This document shows positions 11,396-25,880 of a DNA stretch of 64,000 bases, piece after piece. Within the stretch, counting starts at the first letter, position 1. Each line of letters starts with the position of its first letter. Below the pieces are notes generated by a model that was given only the letters and a program-made list of their open reading frames with translations, did not search any database and was not told the origin of the DNA. The translations under genes were made by a program, and so were the position numbers. This stretch comes from Platycnemis pennipes (taxonomy: Eukaryota > Arthropoda > Insecta > Odonata > Platycnemididae), in assembly GCA_933228895.1 (NCBI GenBank), contig OW121854.1, positions 8,683,131 through 8,747,130 of the forward strand. The letters are read 5' to 3'.

Positions 11396-12324
11396 AAGAA
11401 CTTGCGTCATATCAGTTTAATTTTGTTGTAGATACTTACCTCCCCTGACAATTAAAATCACCCATGTCTGACACTGTCCCCTTTCCCACATATACGAGTA
11501 TATTGTGACTCAGACCTTATTCCATGTTGTTTTGAGCTGAGGGTTTCTGATATTTCAGATATTCTGAACACGTACTTAAGAAGCTAGAAAGTGTTGAATG
11601 TGGAATGATTAGTTTATCCTTTTTTGGTGAAGGTTTTCATGGCGTTCTGATGACGGTCTCCATCAACAATAACAACACAAAAGACTCCCGGAAGCCTACC
11701 TGTGTCATTAGTTTGTCCGTGTTAGAGCACTGGTGCATATCCTGTCTTTTCAATATGCACTCTCATTTGTCTTCATGAATAGGATTTATTTAATAACTTT
11801 TATCTCTGATATATTTACCATCTCATACCATGATGGCACCATATCAATTCAAATATGCCCACTAATGATGATGCAAGCACTGGCACTAAATTTGAGTCAT
11901 TTGGCACATCCTGCCTCACATATGTTTCCTTTCTTAGGATTCCTTGCGGTTCAATTAAAACAAAAATGAATTCATCTCAGGAGGATGAAGATGAATCTTC
12001 AGGGCAAAGGCATAAGATTGGGATAGCAAGGACAAAGGTCTCAATGCATTGAGTGAGCATACCTGTAACTGATGGTAATTCCTGTTTTATTTCATGTAGC
12101 ACAGCTTATATAACCAGAAATGAAATTATTGTATGGAATGTTACAAACCCTTATCGAAAGCGTTGCTCATGAAAATAAAAAAGAATCAATTGCTTTCAAA
12201 TTATTATATACAGACTATTAAGTGAATAACATGTAAAATTGCAAGGATTCAGGAGCCAAGTGGGTTATTTGCTTTAGGACTCATTAAAATTCAATGCTTA
12301 GTCTCTCCTAGAATGCTCCATTAG

Positions 12325-12738
12325 CCCATTTCACACTGCACTAGATCCAGCACAAGGTTGAGTGTACTAGCAAGTATTTTAGCTTTCCATTATCATGTGA
12401 ATAGAACCAATATTCTGGCTAGCAAGAATGCTCACTAGCATACTTGCTGAGCTACTGGAACTCATACTCTACTACACTACTACTACATGGAACTCCTAGA
12501 TTTCTGGTAGCTCCCAGGAGCCAACGACCAATCAAGTCACGTAACAGATGCTGTGCGAACTTTTCTTTTTTTAATTAGTGTGCAATCCTATGGAATAACC
12601 GCTTCTTAGCAAGCACAAGGTCAATGGTCATGTGAAACCTCCCAGGGCTGTTCCAAACATGCCAAATTCCGTCCTCAATATCAAGTAGCTGCTAGCACAC
12701 TAGGTCTTGTGCTGAATCAAAGTATCATGTGAAACAGG
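12325..12738. mobile_element. MITE-like element with imperfect terminal inverted repeats
   Basis: The left arm (12,325-12,372) and the reverse complement of the right arm (12,684-12,738) share TTTCACA-TG, CAGCACAAG and GTGT-CTAGCA in the same order. The total is about 414 bp with no open frame. The target duplication is not clear, so I cannot name the superfamily. Confidence 0.5.
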
Positions 12739-12739
12739 A

Positions 12740-15700
12740 TTTAAATGAACTTAACGTTGGATTCTCTAAAAAAACTTTTCATCAAAACTTATCTCGCATA
12801 ACTAATAGCAGAATGAGAATTGAGATGCTTCCAGAACAGCTATTTCTGAAGGTTACATTTCGCAATTCCATTAATGAACAATTTCATTGCCATACGGTTT
12901 CTCTCACCAGTAAGTTCATACAGTGTCAGTGTAGGATTCTTGTTGGTCCTCATTCTTATCAAACAAAATCTTGCCAGTGCAATGGTGTATGAAAACACCT
13001 ATCTCAACATATTACAATGCACTGAATGCAACTGTGCATTGGTTACTTCTTCCTGCTTAAGGTGAGAGAACATCGTAAGTGAACCCTGACTGAGTTCATG
13101 GGTATCTGAAGATGATCTGATTGTAATATTTATAATTGATTGAATTTTTTCACAATAGATTATAGGAGCTTTTGAGCATTCAATGCATTGTTACAATAAG
13201 GGTTAATGGAGTAACAGCATCCAAATCCGTAATATTTGGGACCAAGTATTAACCATTGGAAATTAATGTTGCATCATTGCTGTCTAACAGAATTAAGTAA
13301 TACCCAATTATTTGCTCTGACAACAGAACAGAATACCTACCTTTGAGGTGTGTATAGCTCTGCAAGTGCGTACATCGAAAAATAGAACAAGAAACATTTT
13401 ATGCAAGGCGTGGAAATGAAACCGCAGATTATTTTTCATCATTTATTCATAAAAAGGCAGTTGACAATGTAGACAAATTTATTGCTGTAAGCACCCCTAA
13501 CATAATGAATGCCAAAAATGAAGATTCAAGCATTGACTTCATTTGTAAGAAGTATTGTCTACTCTTACAGTTAATAAATGAATTGATTGAAATAATATTC
13601 TGGATTGCATGACAAATTTTTACTCAAACTGTAATTTTACTCAAATTGTAATGAATGAAACACCAGGATTGGAATATTTAGAATATAATACTTTAATCAT
13701 GAATACCAAGATGTTGAGATTAGAAAGTATTTAGACTCCATCAGAAGGCTAGTAATTTCATTGCATTTTTTTACCACTGGTGATATGAAACAGTCATCCA
13801 CAAAAGCAATGTCAACAATTAAAAATGTAACAGATTCGTATTATTGATATCATCAAAAATATTTGCCCAGGAAAAATATTGCTCTGGAGTTCTTAGAATG
13901 AACAAAATCATGAACGTTGGAAAAGTAGAGGGTTGAGATACACAAAAATGTCTTTTCACCACACATCATCACAAGCATCTCCAAGAGCAACTGTGGATAG
14001 GGTTTGCACCACTTTGAACAACATTTATAATCAGAGTACTTTTAGGTAACTGAAGTGGCCGAAGTTTTCCAAAGGATTGATGGTTGCCTTAAACACTTTT
14101 TTACAATATCACATTATATCCCTTCTAAGATCCATTCCATTTCATTGGTATGGGATTAATTGCACTCGTGCAGGCATGAAAATAAAAAAGAAGCGATTAG
14201 AGAATTGATACCAATATATTACCAGCAAGCTGCAAGAAAATTATATTAAACAATAAACCTGTAGTAATCAGTTAGGAAAAAAACAAAAGATAAATTAATG
14301 ATCACAACAATGAAAACCCTATCACAACCAACAACACTAGTATTAGAAATGAACAAGAAATATTAAAAAATTTTTAATTGGGATCTGTAAAAGAAATTTT
14401 TATGAACAGATTAATATCTGAAAAAAATATGATTACAGATCATAAAATTAATTGAGCATCCATCATCAGATTTGAGATTTTACTTTTGATGATGCATGCT
14501 AATATCATTATTTGGCTTTATCAGTTATGTCTCTATTACCAGATCACAAGAACCAATTTAACTGGTGATTGGTACATGAAATATAACAGCTTTGGTTTTG
14601 ACATCCTACTGCAATTGCAGTCTGCAGAAAAGTAGTTCCAAGTTGCTCCAGCATAAGGCAGAATGCAATGTACATGATTATGTGGAACATTGTCTTAGAG
14701 CACCTTTCTTTTGTCTCGGCTGCCAATTTGTTTTTGCAGAGTGTGTGTGTGATGTACTACTCAACAAGCTTTGTGTCCTTATGGACTAACTTTAAGGAAA
14801 ATGTTGTCAATACTCATATTTTTGAGAATTAATGATTTATGTATTATAGAATCCAACAGGATACTACTAAATATCATGCATAGTCAAAAATTTACTCTAC
14901 TACTCTAATAAATGATTCATCATTGTAAACTCGTTTGGATAGAATCCTGGCACAATAAATTTCCTAGTAGTTTTACACGTTGTCACTGGAAATTCAGTGA
15001 CAACTTGTTTACTTTAATTTTTAGAGGCACAGTCGGAGGTGCTAATATCGGAGTGCTGAATGGATCAAGCATTATATACAGTGGGAAGTTGAAAGGTTGT
15101 TCCCCTTGATCAAAAGCAAGGGTAATACAAGAGTCTCTACAATTTACAACTGCACAGCACTCGATTAGACCTTCAATTGTACACTCCTCTTTGGCATAAT
15201 TCATTATTCTTTCACTAAATGAGGATGGGATATAGGAAGTAAGGTATAATACAGGGTTTGGAAGGTCTATTTAGGCATCGTGGTACAAGACCACTGAGTT
15301 TACCCTCTAGATGATTTCCTGCCTAATTTTTCAACTAAAGCATCATTTCACCCCCCATTTCTCTAAATGTGGAACATCAGAGCAAAGCCCTTTCGGGCCC
15401 TATGATTCAGGGAGGGTACACCATGGAAGGAAACCAAGGCTCCCTACCCTGCGGCACATTCAAGGATATTTTTCTCTAAAGCCCCCAATGGGGCCCTAAC
15501 ACAAAGGAGCCATGGATAAAATCCAGACTATCTTTGCCATTCAGTTTCAAGGTGTTTTGCTCACTATAGCCCTTGTGGGGCCTTATCATGGAACCTTTGA
15601 AGACAGGCTACCATGGAGTATATTACCATCAGGCACAATGTTCTCATTCAGCCAAGACGATAGACAATATAAGGAGGAGTACGACACAATTTGAAACATT

Positions 15701-16070
15701 CCAACATCCATTTTACAAATGAGGATTTTTGGAACTATGCTGCACATCATTTGAATGAACCAACAGTAATAAGGACAATTTCAAGCATCTACTTTCAGAC
15801 AATGATCAAGTTTTTGAGGCCCATTAAGAATATTAAGGGTCCTATAATGATTGATTAGCACACTGTGCATGTTACACCTAGAAGGCATGCAAGGAGAGGA
15901 GACGATTCCCTACCACTGTCAACAGCAAGGTCCACCGTTGGCTGAAACTCTGCTTTCCATCGACGATCCCTCGTTGCACACGCATTAAATTTAAGCACTT
16001 ATTGCACTACCACTAAACGACACAAGAATGACCATATACACACTACACAAAACATGACACTTCACACCCG
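12740..16070. other. No recognisable gene
   Basis: About 3.3 kb of AT-rich DNA with short open frames only (60-80 codons), none with motifs. I see no splice-site pairs flanking conserved-looking frames. Confidence 0.4.
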
Positions 16071-16074
16071 TTGC

Positions 16075-16146
16075 AGTGCTGATGGGATGTTCTGGAACTG
16101 CTGATGGGATGTTCCGAAGTGATGATACGATGTTCCGAAGTGCCAG
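16075..16146. repeat. Short minisatellite, about three units
   Basis: Three successive units of about 22-25 bp share GATGGGATGTTC or GATACGATGTTC followed by CGAAGTG or TGGAACTG. Spacing is regular enough to call a tandem repeat. Confidence 0.6.
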
Positions 16147-16599
16147 GGATGAAGAAGAAGCCACATAATGCGCTGACAATAATAATGCATGCAGAAGAAG
16201 ACCTGCTGTATGTATTGTGCTTGTGTTGCGCAAAGAAGTGTTTGAAATGCTTAGGATGTGTCGAAAAAAAATTCTAGAAGTGCAATTTTACATCAATATA
16301 TTACACAATGGTATTTATTATTTAAGACCCTGATCAAAAAAAACATTGAAGAATGGTAAATCTTTTTTGAAATAAATTAACACGAAAATACTATAATGTT
16401 TCCTCAATCAAGATCTGCACTGTGAACTAATGCAAGAACAACTAAAGCATAATATTTACATGTAAAATCCTACGGCAGAGTAAATGACTTTTCAGCCCTT
16501 ATCTGAGTTAGGTTTACCAGAATGCCTACAGTCAAATTCTAACATTAAGTACGAACTTATAATTCGCCCTTATTAAATAACCAAAGGTAACCTAAATGA

Positions 16600-16925
16600 T
16601 GCTTGCAAAACCCTACCACAAAGTAGCCTCAGCTTTTCCTTCCCATTCCAGCTAGATAGAAAGAAATACCCCTAATTATAAAATGTATACCTCACGGAAT
16701 TTTCGTTTACATCTCACATAATATTAGTTATTCCCAATACTAAACCTAACTTCACAGTTTTTGGTTTTGCTATCCCTTTCCAACTGCTTATTCTTAAATC
16801 TAATTGAAAAAACATACCTAACAGTATTTTTAATTTGCTATCCCACCCATATTAGTCATTCTTACATCTAATTGCAAAACCATACTTCATGGTATTTTGC
16901 TTTTACTTCCTACCCCGATTAATTT
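16600..16925. repeat. Degenerate left edge of the satellite array
   Basis: Diverged monomers are still traceable by GCAAAACC...GGT...TTTTACTTCC-like blocks at roughly 67-bp spacing. Divergence falls steadily towards the array core. That is expected where unequal exchange homogenises the middle more than the edges. Confidence 0.7.
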
Positions 16926-18739
16926 TTCTTAATTCAAAATGCAAAACCATGCCTGCTGGTAAATAGGTTTTACTTCCTACGTCAAATAATTACTCTTATT
17001 ACTAAATGCAAAACCATACCTGCTGGTATATAGGTTTTACTTCCCACCCCGATTAATTTCTCTTAATTCTAAATGCAAAACCATACCTGCTGGTATAAAG
17101 GTTTTACTTCCTACGTCAATTAATTACTCTCATTTCTAAATGCAAAACCATACCTGCTGGTATATAGGTCTTACTTCCCACCCCGATTAATTGCTCTTAA
17201 TTCTAAATGCAAAACCATACCTGCTGGTATATAGGTTTTACTTCCTACGTCAAATAATTACTCTTATTACTAAATGCAAAACCATACCTGCTGGTATATA
17301 GGTTTTACTTCCCACCCCGATTAATTGCTCTTAATTCTAAATGCAAAACCATACCTGCTGGTATATAGGTTTTACTTCCTACGTCAAATAATTACTCTTA
17401 TTACTAAAAGCAAAACCATACCTGCTGGTATATAGGTTTTACTTCCCACCCCGATTAATTGCTTTTAATTCTAAATGCAAAACCATACCTGCTGGTATAT
17501 AGGTTTTACTTCCTACGTCAAATAATTACTATTATTACTAAATGCAACACCATACTTGCTGGTATATAGGTTTTACATCCTACGTCAATTAATTTTTCTT
17601 AAGTCTAAATGCAAAACCATACCTGCTGGTATTTAGGTTTTACTTCCCACCCCGATTAATTACTCTTAATTCTAAATGCAAAACCATACCTGCTGGTATA
17701 TAGGTTTTACTTCCTACGTCAAATAATTACTCTTAATTCTAAATGCAAAACCATACCTGCTGGTATATAGGTTTTACTTCCCACCCCGATTAATTTCTCT
17801 TAATTCTAAATGCAAAACCATACCTGCTGGTATATAGGTATTACTTCCCACCCTGATTAATTTCTCTTAATTCTAAATGCAAAACCATACCTGCTGGTAT
17901 TTAGGTTTTACTTCCTACGTCAAATACTTACTCTTATTACTAAATGCAAAACCATACCTGCTGGTATATAGGTTTTACTTCCCACCCCGATTAATTTCTC
18001 TTAATTCTAAATGCAAAACCATACCTGCTGGTATTTAGGTTTTACTTCCTACGTCAAATACTTACTCTTATTACTAAATGCAAAACCATACCTGCTGGTA
18101 TATAGGTTTTACTTCCCACCCCGATTAATTTCTCTTAATTCTAAATGCAAAACCATACCTGCTGGTATTTAGGTTTTACTTCCCACCCCGATTAATTGCT
18201 CTTAATTCTAAATTCAAAACCATACCTGCTGGTATATAGGTTTTACTTCCTACGTCAAGTAATTACTCTTATTACTAAATGCAAAACCATACCTGCTGGT
18301 ATATAGGTTTTACTTCCCACCCCGATTAATTTCTCTTAATTCTAAATGCAAAACCATACCTGCTGGTATATAGGCTTTACTTCCTACGTCAAATAATTAC
18401 TCTTATTACTAAATGCAAAACCATACCTGCTGGTATATAGGTTTTACTTCCTACGTCAAATAATTACTCTTATTACTAAATGCAAAACCATACCTGCTGG
18501 TATATAGGTTTTACTTCCCACCCCGATTAATTTCTCTTAATTCTAAATGCAAAACCATACCTGCTGGTATTTAGGTTTTACTTCCCACCCCGATTAATTG
18601 CTCTTAATTCTAAATTCAAAACCATACCTGCTGGTATATAGGTTTTACTTCCTACGTCAAGTAATTACTCTTATTACTAAATGCAAAACCATACCTGCTG
18701 GTATATAGGTTTTACTTCCCACCCCGATTAATTTCTCTT

Positions 18740-21460
18740 AATTCTAAATGCAAAACCATACCTGCTGGTATATAGGTTTTACTTCCCACCCCGATTAATT
18801 TCTCTTAATTCTAAATGCGAAATCATACCTGCTGGTATATAGGCTTTACTTCCTACGTCAAATAATTACTCTTATTACTAAATGCAAAAACATACCTGCT
18901 GGTATATAGGTTTTACTTCCTACGTCAAATAATTACTCTTATTACTAAATGCAAAACCATACTTGCTGGTATATAGGTTTTACTTCCCACCCCGATTAAT
19001 TGCTCTTAATTCTAAACGCAAAACCATACCTGCTGGTATATAAGTTTTACTTCCTACGTCATATAATTACTCTTATTTCTAAATGCAAATCCATACCTGC
19101 TGGTATTTAGGTTTTACTTCCCACCCCGATTAATTGCTCTTAATTCTAAATTCAAAACCATACCTGCTGGTATATAGGTTTTACTTCCTACGTCATATAA
19201 TTACTCTTATTTCTAAATGCAAATCCATACCTGCTGGTACATAGGTTTTACATCCTACGTCAATTAATTTTTCTTAAGTCTAAATGCAAAACCATACCTG
19301 CTGGTATATAGGCTTTACTTCCTACGTCAAATAATTACTCTTATTACTAAATGCAAAACCATACCTGCTGGTATATAGGTTTTACTTCCTACGTCAAATA
19401 ATTACTCTTATTACTAAATGCAAAACCATACCTGCTGGTATATAGGTTTTACTTCCTACGTCAAATAATTACTCTTATTACTAAATGCAAAACCATACTT
19501 GCTGGTATATAGGTTTTACTTCCCACCCTGATTAATTGCTCTTAATTCTAAATGCAAAACCATACCTGCTGGTATATAGGTTTTACTTCCTACGTCAAAT
19601 AATTACTCTTATTACTAAATGCAAAACCATACCTGCTGGTATATAGGTTTTACTTCCCACCCCGATTAATTGCTTTTAATTCTAAATGCAAAACCATACC
19701 TGCTGGTATATAGATTTTACTTCCTACGTCAATTAATTACTCTTATTTCTAAATGCAAAACCATACCTGCTGGTATTTGGGTTTTACTTCCCACCCCGAT
19801 TAATTGCTCTTAATTCTAAATTCAAAACCATACCTGCTGGTATATAGGTTTTACTTCCTACGTCATATAATTACTCTTATTTCTAAATGCAAATCCATAC
19901 CTGCTGGTACATAGGTTTTACATCCTACGTCAATTAATTTTTCTTAAGTCTAAATGCAAAACCATACCTGCTGGTATATAGGCTTTACTTCCTACGTCAA
20001 ATAATTACTCTTATTACTAAATGCAAAACCATACCTGCTGGTATATAGGTTTTACTTCCTACGTCAAATAATTACTCTTATTACTAAATGCAAAACCATA
20101 CCTGCTGGTATATAGGTTTTACTTCCCACCCCGATTACTTGCTCTTAATTCTAAATGCAAAACCATACCTGCTGGTATATAGATTTTACTTCCTACGTCA
20201 ATTAATTACTCTTATTTCTAAATGCAAAACCATACCTGCTGGTATATAGGTATTACTTCCAACGTCAAATAATTACTCTTATTACTAAATGCAAAACCAT
20301 ACCTGCTGGTATTTGGGTTTTACTTCCCACCCCGATTAATTGCTCTTAATTCTAAATTCAAAACCATACCTGCTGGTATATAGGTTTTACTTCCTACGTC
20401 ATATAATTACTCTTATTTCTAAATGCAAAACCATACCTGCTGGTATATAGGTTTTACTTCCTACGTCAAATAATTACTCTTATTACTAAATCCAAAACCA
20501 TACCTGCTGGTATTTGGGTATTACTTCCCACCCCGATTAATTTCTCTTAATTCTAAATTCAAAACCATACCTGCTGGTATATAGGTTTTACTTCCTACGT
20601 CATATAATTACTCTTAATTCTAAATGCAAAACCATACCTGCTGGTATATAGGTTTTACTTCCTACGTCAAATAATTACTCTTATTACTAAATGCAAAACC
20701 ATACCTGCTGGTATTTGGGTTTTACTTCCCACCCCGATTAATTGCTTTTAATTCTAAATGCAAAACCATACCTGCTGGTATATAGATTTTACTTCCTACG
20801 TCAATTAATTACTCTTATTTCTAAATGCAAAACCATACCTGCTGGTATATAGGTTTTACATCCTACCCCGATTAATTTTTCTTAATTCAAAATGCAAAAC
20901 CATACCTGCTGGTATTTGGGTTTTACTTCCTACCCCGATTAATTGCTTTTAATTCTAAATGCAAAACCATACCTGCTGGTATTTGGGTTTTACTTCCCAC
21001 CCCGATTAATTGCTCTTAATTCTAAATTCAAAACTATACCTGCTGGTATATAGGTTTTACTTCCTACGTCATATAATTACTCTTATTTCTAAATGCAAAT
21101 CCATACCTGCTGGTATATAGGTTTTACATCCTACGTCAATTAAATACTCTTAATTCTAAATGCAAAACCATACCTGCTGGTATATAGGTTTTACTTCCTA
21201 CGTCAAATAATTACTCTTATTACTAAATGCAAAACCATACCTGCTGGTATATAGGTTTTACTTCCCACCCCGATTATTGCTTTTAATTCTAAATGCAAAA
21301 CCATACCTGCTGGTATATAGGTTTTACTTCCTACGTCAAATAATTACTCTTATTACTAAATGCAACACCATACCTGCTGGTATATAGGTTTTACATCCTA
21401 CGTCAATTAATTTTTCTTAAGTCTAAATGCAAAACCATACCTGCTGGTATATAGGTTTTA
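18740..21460. repeat. Higher-order satellite block 1, first copy
   Basis: Shares private variants in the same order with 23,300-25,880: GCGAAATCATACC, GGTACATAGG (twice), CGATTACTTGC, CATCCTACCCCGATT and the 3-bp-short CGATTATTGC. The offset is 4,554 bp at the left and 4,420 bp thereafter. This copy therefore has two more monomers near 19.1 kb. Confidence 0.85.
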
Positions 21461-21509
21461 CTTCCCACCCCGATTAATTGCTCTTAATTCTAAATGCAAA
21501 TCCATACCT

Positions 21510-23070
21510 GCTGGTATATAGGTTTTACATCCTACGTCAATTAATTTTTCTTAAGTCTAAATGCAAAACCATACCTGCTGGTATTTGGGTTTTACTTCCC
21601 ACCCCGATTAATTGCTCTTAATTCTAAATTCAAAACCATACCTGCTGGTATATAGGTTTTACTTCCTACGTCATATAATTACTCTTATTTCTAAATGCAA
21701 ATCCATACCTGCTGGTATATAGGTTTTACAACCTACGTCAATTAAATACTCTTAATTCTAAATGCAAAACCATACCTGCTGGTATATAGGTTTTACTTCC
21801 CACCCTGATTAATTTCTCTTAATTCTAAATGCAAAACCATACCTGCTGGTATTTATGTTTTACTTCCTACATCAATTAATTTTTCTTAAGTCTAAATTCA
21901 AAACCATACCTGCTGGTATATAGGTTTTACCTCCTACGTCAAATAATTACTCTTATTACTAAATGCAACACCATACCTGCTGGTATATAGGTTTTACATC
22001 CTACGTCAATTAAATACTCTTAATTCTAAATGCAAAACCATACCTGCTGGTATATAGGTTTTACTTCCTACGTCAAATAATTACTCTTAATTCTAAATGC
22101 AATACCATACCTGCTGGTATATAGGTTTTACATCCTACGTCAATTAAATACTCTTAATTCTAAATGCAAAACCATACCTGCTGGTATATAGGTTTTACTT
22201 CCTACGTCAAATAATTACTCTTAATTATAAATGCAAAACCATACCTGCTGGTATATAGGTTTTACTTCCCACCCCGATTAATTTCTCTTAATTCTAAATG
22301 CAAAACCATACCTGCTGGTATATAGGTTTTACTTCCCACCCCGATTAATTTCTCTTAATTCTAAATGCAAAACCATACCTGCTGGTATTTAGGTTTTACT
22401 TCCTACGTCAAATAATTACTCTTATTACTAAATGCAAAACCATACCTGCTGGTATATAGTTTTTACTTCCCACCCCGATTAATTTCTCTTAATTCTAAAT
22501 GCAAAACCATACCTGCTGGTATTTAGGTTTTACTTCCCACCCCGATTAATTGCTCTTAATTCTAAATTCAAAACCATACCTGCTGGTACATAGGTTTTAC
22601 TTCCTACGTCAAATAATTACTCTTTTTACAAAATGCAAAACCATACCTGCTGGTATATAGGTTTTACTTCCCACCCCGATTAATTTCTCTTAATTCTAAA
22701 TGCAAAACCATACCTGCTGGTATATAGGTTTTACTTCCCACCCCGATTAATTACTCTTAATTCTAAATTCAAAACCATACCTGCTGGTATATAGGTTTTA
22801 CTTCCCACCCCGATTAATTTCTCTTAATTCTAAATGCGAAATCATACCTGCTGGTATATAGGCTTTACTTCCTACGTCAAATAATTACTCTTATTACTAA
22901 ATGCAAAACCATACCTGCTGGTATATAGGTTTTACTTCCCACCCGGATTAATTGCTCTTAATTCTAAATGCAAAACCATACCTGCTGGTATATAGGTTTT
23001 ACTTCCTACGTCATATAATTACTCTTATTTCTAAATGCAAATCCATACCTGCTGGTATATAGGTTTTACC
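21510..23070. repeat. Higher-order satellite block 2, first copy
   Basis: Shares private variants (GTATTTATGTTTTACTTCC, CTACATCAATT, GGTATATAGTTTTTAC, CACCCGGATT, GCGAAATC) with 27,740-29,300 at a constant offset of 6,230 bp (93 monomers minus 1 bp). Confidence 0.85.
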
Positions 23071-23299
23071 TCCTACGTCAATTAATTACCCTTAATTCTA
23101 AATGCAAAACCATACCTGCTGGTATATAGGTTTCACTCCTACGTCAATTAATTGCTCTTAATTCTAAATGCAAAACCATACCTGCTGGTATATAGGTTTT
23201 ACTTCCTACGTCAAGTAATTGCTCTTAAGTCTAAATGCAAAACCATACCTGCTGGTATATAGGTTTTACTTCCCACCCCGATTAATTTCTCTTAATTCT

Positions 23300-25880
23300 A
23301 AATGCAAAACCATACCTGCTGGTATATAGGTTTTACTTCCCACCCCGATTAATTTCTCTTAATTCTAAATGCGAAATCATACCTGCTGGTATATAGGCTT
23401 TACTTCCTACGTCAAATAATTACTCTTATTACTAAATGCAAAAACATACCTGCTGGTATATAGGTTTTACTTCCTACGTCAAATAATTACTCTTATTACT
23501 AAATGCAAAACCATACTTGCTGGTATATAGGTTTTACTTCCCACCCCGATAAATTGCTCTTAATTCTAAATGCAAAACCATACCTGCTGGTATATAGGTT
23601 TTACTTCCTACGTCATATAATTACTCTTATTTCTAAATGCAAATCCATACCTGCTGGTACATAGGTTTTACATCCTACGTCAATTAATTTTTCTTAAGTC
23701 TAAATGCAAAACCATACCTGCTGGTATATAGGCTTTACTTCCTACGTCAAATAATTACTCTTATTACTAAATGCAAAACCATACCTGCTGGTATATAGGT
23801 TTTACTTCCTACGTCAAATAATTACTCTTATTACTAAATGCAAAACCATACCTGCTGGTATATAGGTTTTACTTCCTACGTCAAATAATTACTCTTATTA
23901 CTAAATGCAAAACCATACTTGCTGGTATATAGGTTTTACTTCCCACCCCGATTAATTGCTCTTAATTCTAAATGCAAAACCATACCTGCTGGTATATAGG
24001 TTTTACTTCCTACGTCAAATAATTACTCTTATTACTAAATGCAAAACCATACCTGCTGGTATATAGGTTTTACTTCCCACCCCGATTAATTGCTTTTAAT
24101 TCTAAATGCAAAACCATACCTGCTGGTATATAGATTTTACTTCCTACGTCAATTAATTACTCTTATTTCTAAATGCAAAACCATACCTGCTGGTATTTGG
24201 GTTTTACTTCCCACCCCGATTAATTGCTCTTAATTCTAAATTCAAAACCATACCTGCTGGTATATAGGTTTTACTTCCTACGTCATATAATTACTCTTAT
24301 TTCTAAATGCAAATCCATACCTGCTGGTACATAGGTTTTACATCCTACGTCAATTAATTTTTCTTAAGTCTAAATGCAAAACCATACCTGCTGGTATATA
24401 GGCTTTACTTCCTACGTCAAATAATTACTCTTATTACTAAATGCAAAACCATACCTGCTGGTATATAGGTTTTACTTCCTACGTCAAATAATTACTCTTA
24501 TTACTAAATGCAAAACCATACCTGCTGGTATATAGGTTTTACTTCCCACCCCGATTACTTGCTCTTAATTCTAAATGCAAAACCATACCTGCTGGTATAT
24601 AGATTTTACTTCCTACGTCAATTAATTACTCTTATTTCTAAATGCAAAACCATACCTGCTGGTATATAGGTTTTACTTCCTACGTCAAATAATTACTCTT
24701 ATTACTAAATGCAAAACCATACCTGATGGTATTTGTGTTTTACTTCCCACCCCGATTAATTGCTCTTAATTCTAAATTCAAAACCATACCTGCTGGTATA
24801 TAGGTTTTACTTCCTACGTCATATAATTACTCTTATTTCTAAATGCAAAACCATACCTGCTGGTATATAGGTTTTACTTCCTACGTCAAATAATTACTCT
24901 TATTACTAAATCCAAAACCATACCTGCTGGTATTTGGGTTTTACTTCCCACCCCGATTAAATTCTCTTAATTCTAAATTCAAAACCATACCTGCTGGTAT
25001 ATAGGTTTTACTTCCTACGTCATATAATTACTCTTAATTCTAAATGCAAAACCATACCTGCTGGTATATAGGTTTTACTTCCTACGTCAAATAATTACTC
25101 TTATTACTAAATGCAAAACCATACCTGCTGGTATTTGGGTTTTACTTCCCACCCCGATTAATTGCTTTTAATTCTAAATGCAAAACCATACCTGCTGGTA
25201 TATAGATTTTACTTCCTACGTCAATTAATTACTCTTATTTCTAAATGCAAAACCATACCTGCTGGTATATAGGTTTTACATCCTACCCCGATTAATTTTT
25301 CTTAATTCAAAATGCAAAACCATACCTGCTGGTATTTGGGTTTTACTTCCTACCCCGATTAATTGCTTTTAATTCTAAATGCAAAACCATACCTGCTGGT
25401 ATTTGGGTTTTACTTCCCACCCCGATTAATTGCTCTTAATTCTAAATTCAAAACTATACCTGCTGGTATATAGGTTTTACTTCCTACGTCATATAATTAC
25501 TCTTATTTCTAAATGCAAATCCATACCTGCTGGTATATAGGTTTTACATCCTACATCAATTAAATACTCTTAATTCTAAATGCAAAACCATACCTGCTGG
25601 TATATAGGTTTTACTTCCTACGTCAAATAATTACTCTTATTACTAAATGCAAAACCATACCTGCTGGTATATAGGTTTTACTTCCCACCCCGATTATTGC
25701 TTTTAATTCTAAATGCAAAACCATACCTGCTGGTATATAGGTTTTACTTCCTACGTCAAATAATTACTCTTATTACTAAATGCAACACCATACCTGCTGG
25801 TATATAGGTTTTACATCCTACGTCAATTAATTTTTCTTAAGTCTAAATGCAAAACCATACCTGCTGGTATATAGGTTTTA
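23300..25880. repeat. Higher-order satellite block 1, second copy
   Basis: Second copy of the block at 18,740-21,460, with the same private variants at an offset of 4,420 bp. It is two monomers shorter. A third partial copy around the CATCCTACCCCGATT variant lies 2,278 bp (34 monomers) further on, near 27,540. Confidence 0.85.
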
